Origin: Amphritea japonica ATCC BAA-1530
Lineage (GTDB): Bacteria > Pseudomonadota > Gammaproteobacteria > Pseudomonadales > Balneatricaceae
Assembly: GCF_016592435.1 (NCBI RefSeq)
Contig: NZ_AP014545.1
Location: 930,001-994,000 of the forward strand
Direction: 5' to 3'
DNA length: 64,000 nt
Made by a program: the position numbers and the translations under genes. Below the pieces are notes generated by a model. The model did not search any database, was not told where the DNA came from, and saw only the letters and a list, made by a program, of their open reading frames with translations. How positions within the stretch are numbered: position 1 is the first letter of the stretch; each line of letters opens with the position of its first letter. Of this stretch, positions 20,208-29,935 are shown in pieces.

Positions 20208-20288
20208 ACTACATGGAGTGGTGATTTTGTAGTCGCTATAGACATTAATCACACTTTTATGTAGTATTACTACAAAATCAAGCACCAC
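20208..20288. promoter_or_regulatory. TGTAGT/ACTACA half-site array and long dyad before aceE
   Basis: Four copies of the hexamer TGTAGT or its complement occur at 20208, 20228, 20260 and 20269; the last two form the perfect 15-bp palindrome TGTAGTATTACTACA. In addition GTGGTGATTTTGTAGT (20218-20233) pairs with 20269-20288, with a 4-nt bulge and a 35-nt loop. No T run follows, so it is not an ordinary terminator for pdhR. It looks like an operator array or a structured leader for aceE; the protein that binds it is unknown. The rest of the gap to 20584 holds a small hairpin ACAGCT-TAAGT-AGCTGT at 20453-20469. Confidence 0.5.
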
Positions 20289-20584
20289 TATAAAAAAAGG
20301 CAGGCTTGCTGCGATGCAGCATGAAACCTGTTAACAAGCTCTGAATGGCGCCATAGAAGTGCTGGAGAGTTGGGCAAAGTGATTATGAAACGCGTGTTTT
20401 TGGTGTTGATCGTTCTTTAAAGAGAACTTAAATCGTAAAAACTTAATTAAGTACAGCTTAAGTAGCTGTTCTTTTGTCTGATTTTCCGTTAATACTTCTA
20501 GCTGTCTCAAAGTTTATTTCTGCACTGGGAAAGATTGGGCTTCCCGGTTTTGAGTACACGACAAGAATAATGGAGAAAGGCAAA

Positions 20585-23242
20585 GTGCAAGAATTTATCG
20601 ACGATGTAGATCCAATCGAAACTGGTGAGTGGGTGGAAGCCCTTGAGTCTGTTGCTAAAAATGAAGGCAGCGATCGTGCTCACTATATTCTGCAAAAGCT
20701 GGGTGAAAAAGCGTCAGAGCTAGGCGTAGATGCAGGCACGAGCCTGACCACCCCATACCGCAATACAATTACCCCCAAAAATGAATCCCGCATGCCGGGT
20801 GACCTGTTTATGGAACGTAGAATTCGTTCCTTTATTCGTTGGAATGCGATGGCAATGGTTATGCGCGCCAACGATAATGCTGATGGCCTTGGCGGTCATA
20901 TCTCAAGCTTCTCTTCTTCTGCTACTTTGTACGATATTGGCTTCAACTACTTTTTCCGTGGTTCAGAAGGCGAGCAGGAAGGTGATCTGGTGTTTTTCCA
21001 GGGTCACATCTCTCCGGGCATATACTCCCGTGCATACCTTGAAGGTCGTCTGACTGAAGAGCAGATGGATAACTATCGCCGTGAAGTAGACGGCATTGGC
21101 TTGTCTTCTTATCCTCACCCTTGGTTGATGCCTGATTTCTGGCAGTTCCCAACGGTATCTATGGGTCTGGGTCCTATTCAGGCGATCTATCAGGCGCACG
21201 TAATGCGTTACCTGTCTGCTCGTTCGCTGATCGATCGTGGTGATCGTAAAGTATGGGCTTTCCTGGGTGATGGTGAGTGTGATGAGCCTGAATCTCTGGG
21301 TGCGATCGCTTTGGCGGGTCGTGAGAACCTTGAGAACCTGGTCTTCGTGGTTAACTGTAACCTGCAGCGTCTTGATGGGCCTGTACGGGGTAACGGTAAG
21401 ATTGTTCAGGAACTTGAAGGTGTGTTCCGCGGCGCTGGCTGGAATGTCATCAAGTGTCTGTGGGGTCGTCACTGGGATCCACTGTTTGAAAATGATGATA
21501 AAGGTCTGCTGATTAAGCGGATGAACGAAGTTTGTGATGGTGAACTGCAGAACTACAAGGCGAACGGTGGTGCATATACCCGTGAGCACTTCTTCGGTAA
21601 ATACCCAGAGCTGCTGGAAATGGTTAAGGATCTGTCAGACGACGATATCATGAACCTGAACCGTGGCGGTCACGATCCATATAAAGTATTCGCGGCTTAT
21701 CAGTCTGCGATGGATCACAAAGGTCAGCCAACCGTTATTCTGGCACAAACCGTTAAAGGTTATGGTACCGGTAAGTCGGGTCAGGCGAAGAACGATACCC
21801 ATTCCATGAAGAAAGTGGCGATGGATGATCTGAAAGATTTCCGTGATCACCACAATATTCCGCTGACCGATGATCAGCTGAAAGAAGTTCCTTATTACCG
21901 TCCGTCTCCGGATTCTCCGGAAATGAAGTACATGATGGACCGTCGTCAAAAGCTGGGTGGTGTTTACCCAACCCGTCGTAGCGATTTTGATGCGCTGGAA
22001 ATTCCACCACTGGATACCTTTGCTGCACAGTTGAAAGACAGTGGTAAGCGTGAGATGTCCACGCAGATGGTACTGAACCGTGTACTGAGTACGCTGGTTA
22101 AAGATAAGAGCATGGGCGAGCGGGTCGTACCAATCGTACCGGATGAAGCGCGTACCTTTGGTATGGAAGGTATGTTCCGTCAGCTGGGAATCTACACGTC
22201 GGCCGGTCAGCGTTACGTACCTCATGACTCTGATCAGATCATGTTCTACAAAGAGTCTAAGACGGGTCAGATTCTTGAAGAAGGTATCAACGAAGCGGGT
22301 GCAATGTCGGCATGGATGGCGTGTGCCACTTCATACAGTAACAACGACTGCACCATGGTGCCGTTCTACATCTACTATTCAATGTTCGGCTTCCAGCGGA
22401 TCATGGATCTGGCATGGGCTGCAGGTGATATGCAGGCACGTGGCTTCCTGATCGGTGCAACATCTGGTCGTACTACGCTGAATGGTGAAGGCTTACAGCA
22501 CCAGGATGGTCACTCTCACCTGATGGCGCAGATGATCCCGAACTGTGTCTCTTACGATCCGACATTCGGCTACGAAATGACCGTGATTGTTCAGGACGGC
22601 CTGAAGCGTATGTTCCAGGACAAAGAGAACAAGTTCTACTACATCACAACAACAACCGAGAACTACGCTCATCCGGGGATGCCAGTAGGCGTTGAGGAAG
22701 CGATAGTTAAAGGTATGTACGTCTTCAAGGAAGGTAACGATTCCGACATGAAGGTACAGCTGATGGGTTGTGGTGCGATCCTGCGTGAAGTGATTGCTGC
22801 GGCAGATATTTTGCGTGATGAATACGGTGTTGAATCTGATATCTGGAGCACCACCTCTATCAACGAAGTTCGTCGTGATGCACAAGCGGTAGCACGCTGG
22901 AACATGTTGCACCCTGAAGAAGAGGCGCGTACCTCTTATCTGGAAGACTGTCTGAAAGATCGCCAGGGCCCGGTTATTTCATCGACTGACTACATGCGTG
23001 CATACGCAGATCAGCTGCGTGAATATATCCCACGTACTTATAAAGTGCTGGGTACTGATGGTTATGGTCGTTCTGATACACGTAGCAAACTGCGTGAATT
23101 CTTCGAAGTTAACCGATACTACGTCACCGTTGCTGCACTGACTGCCCTGGCAGAAGAAGGCAAGGTAGAGCGTTCTGTTGTAGCCAAAGCGATGCAGAAG
23201 TTTGGCATTAACCCGGAAAAACCAGCCCCTTGGACTGTGTAA
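20585..23242 (+). CDS. aceE: pyruvate dehydrogenase E1 component
   Basis: 885 residues from GTG 20585, almost the E. coli length (887). This start has GGAGAAAGG in front; an in-frame ATG at 20570 has no clear SD, and the frame open from 20474 has no homologous N-terminus. Homodimeric E1 decarboxylates pyruvate and acetylates the lipoyl arms of AceF. The thiamine diphosphate motif GDGECDEP...NCN spans about 228-259, GGHISSFSSSATLYDIGFNYFF is near 103, and EGINEAGAMSAWMA and FYIYYSMFGFQRI mark the second half. It closely resembles the Pseudomonas form. It is followed 33 nt later by aceF. Regulation by PdhR is likely, but no box lies directly upstream. Confidence 0.95.
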   Translation: MQEFIDDVDPIETGEWVEALESVAKNEGSDRAHYILQKLGEKASELGVDAGTSLTTPYRNTITPKNESRMPGDLFMERRIRSFIRWNAMAMVMRANDNADGLGGHISSFSSSATLYDIGFNYFFRGSEGEQEGDLVFFQGHISPGIYSRAYLEGRLTEEQMDNYRREVDGIGLSSYPHPWLMPDFWQFPTVSMGLGPIQAIYQAHVMRYLSARSLIDRGDRKVWAFLGDGECDEPESLGAIALAGRENLENLVFVVNCNLQRLDGPVRGNGKIVQELEGVFRGAGWNVIKCLWGRHWDPLFENDDKGLLIKRMNEVCDGELQNYKANGGAYTREHFFGKYPELLEMVKDLSDDDIMNLNRGGHDPYKVFAAYQSAMDHKGQPTVILAQTVKGYGTGKSGQAKNDTHSMKKVAMDDLKDFRDHHNIPLTDDQLKEVPYYRPSPDSPEMKYMMDRRQKLGGVYPTRRSDFDALEIPPLDTFAAQLKDSGKREMSTQMVLNRVLSTLVKDKSMGERVVPIVPDEARTFGMEGMFRQLGIYTSAGQRYVPHDSDQIMFYKESKTGQILEEGINEAGAMSAWMACATSYSNNDCTMVPFYIYYSMFGFQRIMDLAWAAGDMQARGFLIGATSGRTTLNGEGLQHQDGHSHLMAQMIPNCVSYDPTFGYEMTVIVQDGLKRMFQDKENKFYYITTTTENYAHPGMPVGVEEAIVKGMYVFKEGNDSDMKVQLMGCGAILREVIAAADILRDEYGVESDIWSTTSINEVRRDAQAVARWNMLHPEEEARTSYLEDCLKDRQGPVISSTDYMRAYADQLREYIPRTYKVLGTDGYGRSDTRSKLREFFEVNRYYVTVAALTALAEEGKVERSVVAKAMQKFGINPEKPAPWTV

Positions 23243-23275
23243 CCCGAAGCTAAACTTTTAAGAGAGGATAAAAAC

Positions 23276-25213
23276 GTGAGTACTGTAAACATTACGGTTC
23301 CTGATATTGGTGGCGCTACAGACGTAGATATTGTTGAAGTCTGTGTAGCAGTTGGTGACACAGTGGTTGAGGGCGATTCTCTAATCGTCCTTGAAACTGA
23401 CAAGGCATCCATGGAGGTGCCTTCTACCCACGCCGGTACGATTAAAGAAATTCTGGTTGAAGCGGACGGCACATGTAACGAAGGCCAGGCGATTGTGGTA
23501 TTGGATACCGGCCTTGTAGTTGATGAAGTTGCGCCGGTTGAAGCTGCTGCACCTGCTCCTGCTCCTGCGGCAGAGCCTGCACCGGTTGCTGCTGCACCTG
23601 CTGCTGCCAGTGCGGTTGAAAAGATTTTGGTTCCCGATCTGAGTGGTGCGACCGATGTTGATGTTGTTGAAGTCCTGGTAAAGGATGGCGATAGCGTTGA
23701 AGAAGGCGACTCCCTGATCGTTCTGGAAACAGACAAAGCATCGATGGAAGTACCAGCACCTAAAGCGGGTGTGGTTGTGTCAATGCAGATTAAAGAGGGT
23801 GGCACTGTTACTGAAGGTGATCATCTGTGCGACTTGCAAGTAGCAGGAGCAGCACCTGCTGCAGCCCCTGCTCCTGCGGCAGAAGCACCAGCTGTTGCGC
23901 CAGCTGCCGCGCCTGCTCCGGTTGCCGGTGGCGTAGAAGATGTTCTGATTCCTGATCTGAGCGGTGCGTCCGATGTTGATGTTGTTGAGGTTCTGGTTAA
24001 GGACGGCGACAGCGTTGAAGAAGGCGATTCACTGATCGTACTGGAAACTGATAAAGCGTCGATGGAAGTACCAGCCCCTAAAGCGGGTGTGGTTAAGTCC
24101 ATGAAGATCAAAGATGGCGACCAGGTCAATGAAGGTCAGCTATTGATGCAGCTAGAAGTAGCGGGTGGTTCTGCACCGGCAGCGGCTCCAGCAGCCTCTG
24201 CTCCGGCGGCACCTGCTGCGGCTCCGGCGAAAGCAGCGGCTCCTGCGCCTGCAGCATCCGGCACTGTTGATCGTGAAGCGCTAGAGAAGAAAAACAAAAC
24301 CGTTCATGCCGGTCCTGCGGTACGTGCAATCGCGCGTGAATTCGGTGTTGATCTGTCTCTGGTAACGGGTACTGGTCCACGTAATCGTATCCTGAAAGAA
24401 GATGTTCAGGCCTACGTTAAAGGTGCGCTGAAGAAGTTGGCTGAGAAGCCTGCTGCTGCAGCCGTCACTGGTGGCTCGGGTATTCCGGCAATTCCAGAAG
24501 TTGATTTCAGCCAGTTTGGCGAAATCGAAATGGTCAAGATGTCTAAGATCCACAAGCTAACAGCGGCGAATATGTCTCGCTGTTGGTTGAATATTCCACA
24601 CGTAACTCAGACTGATAAGGCTGATATTACCGATCTGGAAGCGTTCCGTGCCGGTATGAAGGAAGAGGCTGCGCGTGAAGGCGTGAAGCTGACACCACTG
24701 CCATTTATGCTGAAAGCAATCGCGATTGCTTTGAAAGCGCATCCGAAGTTTAACGCTTCACTGCACGCAGATGGCGAGCACGTTGTTTACAAGAAATATG
24801 TAAACATCGGTATGGCGGTTGATACGCCAAACGGTCTGATGGTTCCTGTGATCAAAGATGCAGATAAGAAGAGCATCTATGAGCTGTCACTGGAAGCAAC
24901 TGAGCTGGCGGGTAAAGCGAAGAACCGTAAGCTGAAGCCTGCTGAGATGCAGGGTGCTTGTTTCACTATTTCAAGCCTGGGCGGTATCGGCGGTACTGGC
25001 TTTACGCCGATCGTTAATGCCCCTGAAGTAGCTATTCTGGGTATTTCTAAAGCGGATATCGAACCGCGTTGGAATGGTAAAGAGTTTGAGCCACGTAAGA
25101 TGCTGCCACTGTGCCTGTCTTACGATCACCGCGCTATCAATGGCAGTGATGCAGGTCGCTTCTTAACCTACCTGAATCAGCTACTGAGCGACGTACGTCG
25201 CATGGCGATGTAA
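23276..25213 (+). CDS. aceF: pyruvate dehydrogenase E2, dihydrolipoamide acetyltransferase
   Basis: 645 residues, GTG start with GAGAGGA 7 nt upstream. Three lipoyl domains carry ETDKAS with lipoylated Lys at 43, 154 and 260, separated by Ala/Pro-rich flexible linkers. Domains 2 and 3 are almost identical over 40 residues, suggesting recent duplication or conversion. A peripheral-subunit-binding domain follows (VHAGPAVRAIAREFGVDLSL, about 343-362), then the catalytic core with His618 in DHRAINGSDAGRF. The usual HRxxDG Asp is Asn, as in Pseudomonas AceF. It moves the acetyl group to CoA. No lpd (E3) gene follows, so E3 must be encoded elsewhere. Confidence 0.96.
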   Translation: MSTVNITVPDIGGATDVDIVEVCVAVGDTVVEGDSLIVLETDKASMEVPSTHAGTIKEILVEADGTCNEGQAIVVLDTGLVVDEVAPVEAAAPAPAPAAEPAPVAAAPAAASAVEKILVPDLSGATDVDVVEVLVKDGDSVEEGDSLIVLETDKASMEVPAPKAGVVVSMQIKEGGTVTEGDHLCDLQVAGAAPAAAPAPAAEAPAVAPAAAPAPVAGGVEDVLIPDLSGASDVDVVEVLVKDGDSVEEGDSLIVLETDKASMEVPAPKAGVVKSMKIKDGDQVNEGQLLMQLEVAGGSAPAAAPAASAPAAPAAAPAKAAAPAPAASGTVDREALEKKNKTVHAGPAVRAIAREFGVDLSLVTGTGPRNRILKEDVQAYVKGALKKLAEKPAAAAVTGGSGIPAIPEVDFSQFGEIEMVKMSKIHKLTAANMSRCWLNIPHVTQTDKADITDLEAFRAGMKEEAAREGVKLTPLPFMLKAIAIALKAHPKFNASLHADGEHVVYKKYVNIGMAVDTPNGLMVPVIKDADKKSIYELSLEATELAGKAKNRKLKPAEMQGACFTISSLGGIGGTGFTPIVNAPEVAILGISKADIEPRWNGKEFEPRKMLPLCLSYDHRAINGSDAGRFLTYLNQLLSDVRRMAM

Positions 25214-25305
25214 TCAGGGCGTAACGCCTAAATTACACAGTTTCCGGCAACCTGAATCTATTGATTTTGGGTTGCTGGTGGCACGGCGCTAAACGCCGCG
25301 CTGGA

Positions 25306-25329
25306 TGCGGTAGCGTGCAGGCTGCCGCA
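25306..25329 (+). promoter_or_regulatory. ops-like element in a hairpin
   Basis: GCGGTAGCGTGC (25307-25318) matches the core of the RfaH-recruiting ops element (GGCGGTAGCGTG) except for the first G. It sits in a hairpin TGCGGTAGC-GTGCAG-GCTGCCGCA, between aceF and the polysaccharide locus and 46 nt before a terminator. Two other small stems (GCAACC...GGTTGC and CGGCG-CTAAA-CGCCG) precede it. The match may be chance. Confidence 0.3.
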
Positions 25330-25374
25330 TCAACCTAGTTTCAGTTTTCCATGGTTATTCTATACCCATGACTC

Positions 25375-25411
25375 AAGCCCCTTCTCATGATTGAGAAGGG
25401 GCTTTTTTTTT
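25375..25411 (+). terminator. rho-independent terminator after aceF
   Basis: AAGCCCCTTCTC-ATGATT-GAGAAGGGGCTT followed by nine T. Perfect 12-bp stem; the end of the pdhR-aceEF unit. Confidence 0.95.
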
Positions 25412-25602
25412 AATCAGTACTGCTGATTGATCGCTCTTTCGAACCCCGGATCTACCCTGTAGGAGGCGTGCCCTCACGCCGATAAAGCCCTTAGTAGGCA
25501 CTAAACTAAAAGAATCGCTGCGAGAGGGTAGCTTCTAAAAGCACATTGTAGGAGCGGCTTACAGCCGCGATAATCTAGCAAGAATAACAAAAGAGCGTTT
25601 TA

Positions 25603-25679
25603 ACCACAGAGAGCACGAAGGGCACAGAGAGGAGCTTTCTTAAGTGGGTTTTCTCTGTGTTCTCGGTGTCCTCTGTGGT
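25603..25679. repeat. family B element (ACCACAGAG...CTCTGTGGT), copy 1
   Basis: Imperfect inverted repeat. The left arm begins ACCACAGAGAGCACGAAG and the right arm ends GGTGTCCTCTGTGGT; the loop is T/A-rich. Part of tandem unit 1. Confidence 0.9.
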
Positions 25680-25894
25680 GGTGTTTTATTTTTCACCGCA
25701 AGGGCGCAGCTCCTACAAATGCCCGCTCTTTCAGGCCTAGATTCTACCCTGTAGGAGGCGTGCCCTCACGCCGATGAAGTCCTTAGTAGGCATCAATCCA
25801 AATGAATCGCTGCGAGAACGTAGCTTCTAAAAGCACATTGTAGGAGCGGCTTACCGCCGCGATAATCTAGCAAGAATAACAAAAGAGCGTTTTA

Positions 25895-25971
25895 ACCACA
25901 GAGAGCACGAAGGACACAGAGAGGAGCTTTCTTAAGTGGATTTTCTCTGTGTTCTCGGTGTCCTCTGTGGT
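25895..25971. repeat. family B element, copy 2
   Basis: Same element in tandem unit 2; ACCACAGAGAGCACGAAG at the left and CTCTGTGGT at the right. Confidence 0.9.
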
Positions 25972-26186
25972 GGTGTTTTATTTTTCACCGCAAGGGCACT
26001 GCTTCTACAAATGCCTGCTCTTTCAGGCCTAGATTCTACCCGGTAGGAGGCGTGCCCTCACGCCGATGAAGCCCTTAGTAGGCATCAAACCAAATGAATC
26101 GCTGCGAGAGCGTAGCTTCTAAAAGCACATTGTAGGAGCGGCTTACAGCCGCGATAATCTAGCAAGAATAACAAAAGAGCGTTTTA

Positions 26187-26263
26187 ACCACAGAGAGCAC
26201 GAAGGACACAGAGAGGAGCTTTCTCAAGTGGATTTTCTCTGTGTTCTCGGTGTCCTCTGTGGT
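26187..26263. repeat. family B element, copy 3
   Basis: Same element in tandem unit 3. Confidence 0.9.
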
Positions 26264-26458
26264 GGTATTTGATTTTATCGTCCCTAAGAAGGAACTCCTG
26301 CAACGGGGAAGGTTCGGACAACGGACTTAGGCTAATTGCTATGCTAATATTTCCGCCATAGAAGTACGCTTTAATCAGTACTTATTTATTTCGCAATTGC
26401 AGCATTATAGTTGGTATAATTCTGTCCAAATGGAATTGCTGCAAAGGAAAAACAGCGC

Positions 26459-27796
26459 ATGAAGGTTACAGTTTTTGGTATAGGTTATGTGGGGCTGGTT
26501 CAGGCTGCTGTATTGGCAGAAGTTGGCCACGAAGTTTGCTGTGTTGATGTAGATGCTCAGAAAGTTGAAAACCTGAAGAATGGGATCATCCCCATCTATG
26601 AGCCAGGCTTAACACCGATCGTTCAGTCAAACTATGAAGCAGGGCGCTTGCTGTTTACCACTGATGCTAAACAGGCTGTAGAATTTGGCGAAATCCAGTT
26701 TATTGCGGTTGGAACTCCACCGGATGAAGATGGCTCTGCCGACCTGAAATATGTACAGGCGGTCGCTAAAACCATCGCGACTTACATGCAAGATCCTAAA
26801 ATTATTATTGATAAGTCCACAGTGCCAGTGGGTACCGGTGATAAGGTTAGTGCTACCGTCGCTGAAACGCTGGCGGCGCGAAATGCCGAGCTGGATTATC
26901 ATATCGTATCTAACCCTGAATTCCTGAAAGAGGGGGCCGCAGTAAGTGACTGCATGCGCCCGGATCGAATCGTTATCGGTACAGACAGTGACCATGTTAA
27001 AGATGTGATGTCTGAGCTCTATGCGCCGTTTAACCGTAATCATGATCGCATTATCTTTATGGATGTTCGCAGCGCCGAGCTGACTAAATATGCGGCTAAC
27101 TGCATGCTGGCAACCAAGATCAGCTTCATGAACGAGATGGCGAACATCGCTGAGATGGTAGGTGCAGATATCGAGAACGTCCGTAATGGCATCGGTTCTG
27201 ATGAGCGTATCGGCTATCACTTCATCTATCCAGGCTGCGGTTACGGTGGTTCTTGCTTCCCGAAAGATGTACAGGCATTGGTAAAAACCTCTGAGCAGAT
27301 CGGTTATGACTCTCAGATCCTCAAAGCCGTTGAGTCTGTTAACGCAAAGCAGAAAGCTAAACTCTTTGAGCTGATCAACCGTCACTTTAACGGTGATGTG
27401 GCCGGTAAGACCGTCGCCTTGTGGGGCCTGTCGTTTAAGCCTAAGACTGATGATATGCGAGAATCTTCCAGCCGAGTGCTGATGGAAACTCTTTGGGAAG
27501 CGGGTGCGAAGGTACAAGCCTTTGACCCGGAAGCGATGGAAGAGACCCAGCGCATCTATGGTTCACGTTCCGATCTGAATCTGATGGGTACTAAAGAAGC
27601 GGCACTGAATGGCGCTGATATGCTGGTTATCTGCACCGAGTGGCAGAGCTTCCGTGCCCCGGATTTCGACCTGATAAAAAGTGAACTGGCCGAGCCGGTA
27701 ATCTTTGATGGCCGTAACCTTTACGATCCACAACGTATGGATGATCGTGGCTTTAGTTATTACGCAATCGGCCGTGGTTTGTCTATAAAGGGCTAA
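26459..27796 (+). CDS. ugd: UDP-glucose 6-dehydrogenase
   Basis: 445 residues. Rossmann motif GIGYVG (7-12), KSTVPVGT (119-126), NPEFLKEG (152-159), the catalytic Cys266 in [12 protein letters not shown] and the C-terminal [14 protein letters not shown] block are all intact. It oxidises UDP-glucose to UDP-glucuronate in two NAD-dependent steps. SD AAGGA is 9 nt before the ATG. It opens the polysaccharide locus, and the UDP-glucuronate epimerase gene downstream uses its product. A dead paralogue lies at 59.3 kb and a scrap of another at 36.15 kb. Confidence 0.96.
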   Translation: MKVTVFGIGYVGLVQAAVLAEVGHEVCCVDVDAQKVENLKNGIIPIYEPGLTPIVQSNYEAGRLLFTTDAKQAVEFGEIQFIAVGTPPDEDGSADLKYVQAVAKTIATYMQDPKIIIDKSTVPVGTGDKVSATVAETLAARNAELDYHIVSNPEFLKEGAAVSDCMRPDRIVIGTDSDHVKDVMSELYAPFNRNHDRIIFMDVRSAELTKYAANCMLATKISFMNEMANIAEMVGADIENVRNGIGSDERIGYHFIYPGCGYGGSCFPKDVQALVKTSEQIGYDSQILKAVESVNAKQKAKLFELINRHFNGDVAGKTVALWGLSFKPKTDDMRESSSRVLMETLWEAGAKVQAFDPEAMEETQRIYGSRSDLNLMGTKEAALNGADMLVICTEWQSFRAPDFDLIKSELAEPVIFDGRNLYDPQRMDDRGFSYYAIGRGLSIKG

Positions 27797-27837
27797 GAAT
27801 CGGCACGAGGGTGTACCTCCTACAAAAGTGAGTTATA

Positions 27838-27915
27838 ACCACAGAGAACACGAAGAGCACTGAGAAGAGCTTTAAATAAAAAGTTTACCTTTGTGTACTC
27901 GGTGTTCTCAGTGGT
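27838..27915. repeat. family B element, copy 4
   Basis: ACCACAGAGAACACGAAGAG at the left; ...CTCGGTGTTCTCAGTGGT at the right. Diverged arms still pair. Confidence 0.85.
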
Positions 27916-27995
27916 TAGAATATTTTTCTCACATCGGACCTCGGTTCTACCTTTGTAGGAGTCCCTTTCAGGGGCTGTTTAGTAAGAGCTTATTT

Positions 27996-28072
27996 ACCAC
28001 CGAGCACACAGAGATCACCGAGAAGAGACGTCGCAAATGGGTCTCCTCTGTGATCTCCGTGTCCTCAGTGGT
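27996..28072. repeat. family B element, copy 5
   Basis: ACCACCGAGCACACAGAG at the left and CCGTGTCCTCAGTGGT at the right. Confidence 0.83.
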
Positions 28073-28479
28073 TAAAGTCTTTTTGGCACTTTACCCTGTA
28101 GGAGGCGTGTCCCACGCCGAAAATGATATCAGTTGGCACTCAGCCAAATGAATCGCCGCGAGGACGCAGCTCCTACAAAAGCAGTTCTTTCGAACCCCGG
28201 ACAAGCAACGCGCTCGGACCTCGATTCTTAATCGGACCACGGACTTCGATTCTACCCTGTAGGAGGCGTGCCCTCACGCCGATAATAATATCAGCTGGCA
28301 CTCAGCCAAATGAATCGCCGCGAGGGCGCAGCTCCTACAAAAGCAGTTCTTTCGAACCCCGGACTAGCAACGCGTTCGGGCCACAGACTTTGGTTCTTAT
28401 ATCGACTCTACCCTTGTAGGAGCTGCTTCCAGCAGCGATAATTACATCAATTCTAAAACTTCCTTATTCAGGCTGTCCT

Positions 28480-29487
28480 ATGCAACTAACCTATCTAGTC
28501 ACCGGCGCTGCCGGCTTCATCGGCAATTTTGTATCAGAGCGGCTCTGTCAGGCGGGTCATAAGGTGATCGGTCTGGATAATCTCAATGATTATTACGACC
28601 CAACCCTAAAAGATTCCAGGCTGCAGCGACTCGAACAGTACCCCGAATTTACTTTCAAGAAAATGGATCTGTCCGACCGGGAAGGGATGGAGGCACTCTT
28701 TGCAGAGAGCGGTTTTGACCGGGTTATTCATCTGGCCGCTCAGGCAGGCGTTCGCTACTCACTGGAAAATCCGTTTGCTTACGTTGACTCTAATCTGACC
28801 GGCATGATGACCATTCTGGAAGGCTGTCGTCAGAATAATGTAAAACATCTGGTCTACGCTTCATCTTCCTCGGTATATGGTATGAATACCAAAATGCCAT
28901 TTTCGGCTGAAGATGCTGTAAATCACCCGGTTTCATTGTACGCAGCAACAAAGAAATCTAACGAGCTGATGGCGCATAGTTATTCACACCTATACGGTAT
29001 CCCAACCACAGGACTGCGTTTCTTCACGGTCTATGGTCCCTGGGGGCGCCCGGACATGGCGCCGTTCCTGTTTACCAGCGCGATACTGGAAGATCGGCCG
29101 ATCAAGGTCTTTAATCACGGTAAAATGCTGCGTGATTTCACCTATGTGGATGACATTGTCGAAGGGGTTATCCGTATTCAGGATGTGATTCCACAAGTAG
29201 ATGAAAACAACCCAAGAACCAGCCCCGATAGCAGCAGTGCTCCCTACCGAGTATTCAATATCGGTAACAATGAGCCGATAGAATTGAGTCGCTTCATCGA
29301 AGCGATTGAATCCGCAGCAGGCAAAAAAGCGCAAAAAGAATACTTGCCGATGCAACCCGGTGACGTCCCAGCGACCTATGCCGACATCGACAGCCTGCAA
29401 GCAGCTACCGGCTTCAAACCCAGCACCACGATCGAAGACGGCATGCAAAAATTTGTCGACTGGTACAAAGAGTATTATAAGGCTTAA
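28480..29487 (+). CDS. UDP-glucuronate 4-epimerase-like NAD-dependent epimerase
   Basis: 335 residues, extended SDR fold. TGAAGFIG (8-15) binds NAD; SSSSVYG and YAATKK supply the Ser and the Tyr-x3-Lys catalytic residues. [35 protein letters not shown] and [10 protein letters not shown] are typical of the UDP-glucuronate (GalA-forming) 4-epimerase group and not of GalE. It would turn UDP-GlcA from Ugd into UDP-GalA for the surface polymer. Only a weak SD (AGG) precedes the ATG. Its last codons are included in the tandem duplication that follows. Confidence 0.9.
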   Translation: MQLTYLVTGAAGFIGNFVSERLCQAGHKVIGLDNLNDYYDPTLKDSRLQRLEQYPEFTFKKMDLSDREGMEALFAESGFDRVIHLAAQAGVRYSLENPFAYVDSNLTGMMTILEGCRQNNVKHLVYASSSSVYGMNTKMPFSAEDAVNHPVSLYAATKKSNELMAHSYSHLYGIPTTGLRFFTVYGPWGRPDMAPFLFTSAILEDRPIKVFNHGKMLRDFTYVDDIVEGVIRIQDVIPQVDENNPRTSPDSSSAPYRVFNIGNNEPIELSRFIEAIESAAGKKAQKEYLPMQPGDVPATYADIDSLQAATGFKPSTTIEDGMQKFVDWYKEYYKA

Positions 29488-29553
29488 GGGCATCTGTTTT
29501 ACCTTGTAGGAGCCCCTTCTAGGGGCGATTAAGCTCTAAAAGAAGAGCTGTTC

Positions 29554-29668
29554 ACCACAGAGGACACAGAGACCCACAGAGAAATGCTTAATGTGTACGC
29601 CAAGGGCAATAAAAGGTTTTTAATAAGTGATTTGTTTTTCCTCGGTGTAACTCTGTGTTCTCTGTGGT
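29554..29668. repeat. family B element, copy 6
   Basis: Long form. The left arm ACCACAGAGGACACAGAG is followed by a second partial arm CCCACAGAGA; the right arm ends CTCTGTGTTCTCTGTGGT. Confidence 0.87.
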
Positions 29669-29808
29669 TAGAGACTTTTATGTTTTAAGGTCTCAGGCAA
29701 GCGAATCCTCCGAACCACGGACAACGGCTCTTTTATAAGGCTTAAGGTATCCGTTTTACCTTGTAGGAGCCCCTTCTAGGGGCGATTGCTCTGAAAGAAG
29801 AGCTGTTC

Positions 29809-29935
29809 ACCACAGAGGTCACAGGGACCCACAGAGAAATGCTTAATGTGTATGCCAAGGGCACAGAGGTCCAAAGAAAAGGTTTTTTAATAAGTGATTT
29901 GTTTTTCCTCGGTGTAACTCTGTGTTCTCTGTGGT
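29809..29935. repeat. family B element, copy 7
   Basis: Tandem partner of copy 6, slightly longer, with the same arms. Confidence 0.87.

Larger units (their letters stand above)
25434..26271. repeat. 292-bp tandem repeat, about 2.9 copies
   Basis: The segment beginning CTCTTTC...TCTACCC recurs at 25451, 25743 and 26035 with a constant 292-bp period and only scattered substitutions. Each unit holds family A hairpins (GTAGGAGGCGTGCCCTCACGCC, split by base changes in some copies; GTAGGAGCGGCTTACAGCCG; and a reverse copy ending CTCCTACA) and one family B element. Together with the flanks it fills the 1.2-kb gap between aceF and ugd, and no gene is visible in it. The remaining 187 bp to ugd presumably hold its promoter. 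Confidence 0.93.
27797..28479. repeat. gene-free 683-bp repeat region
   Basis: It contains two family B elements and several family A hairpins: at about 27799, 27953, 28097, 28258, 28316 and 28413. A unit of about 160 bp is directly repeated (28097 and 28258). It runs from a GTAGGAGGCGTG hairpin through GGCACTCAGCCAAATGAATC to GAACCCCGGAC. Stems differ between copies (GGCGTG/CACGCC, GCTGCT/AGCAGC, CCCT/AGGG) while the GTAGGAG foot is kept. I see no coding potential; long frames here are made of repeat sequence. Confidence 0.88.

Noticed and set aside
20218-20288. Rho-independent terminator of pdhR
   Set aside because: The stem is long but has a 35-nt loop and no T run on either strand; kept as a regulatory candidate.
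20963-22225. Long minus-strand frames opposite aceE (208 and 196 codons)
   Set aside because: Shadows of a highly expressed, codon-biased gene on the other strand.
26627-27517. 296-codon minus-strand frame opposite ugd
   Set aside because: Antisense shadow of a strongly conserved enzyme gene.
27891-28419. Plus-strand frames of 86 and 98 codons
   Set aside because: Composed of family A and B repeat sequence; the two frames share repeated peptide blocks because of the 160-bp duplication.
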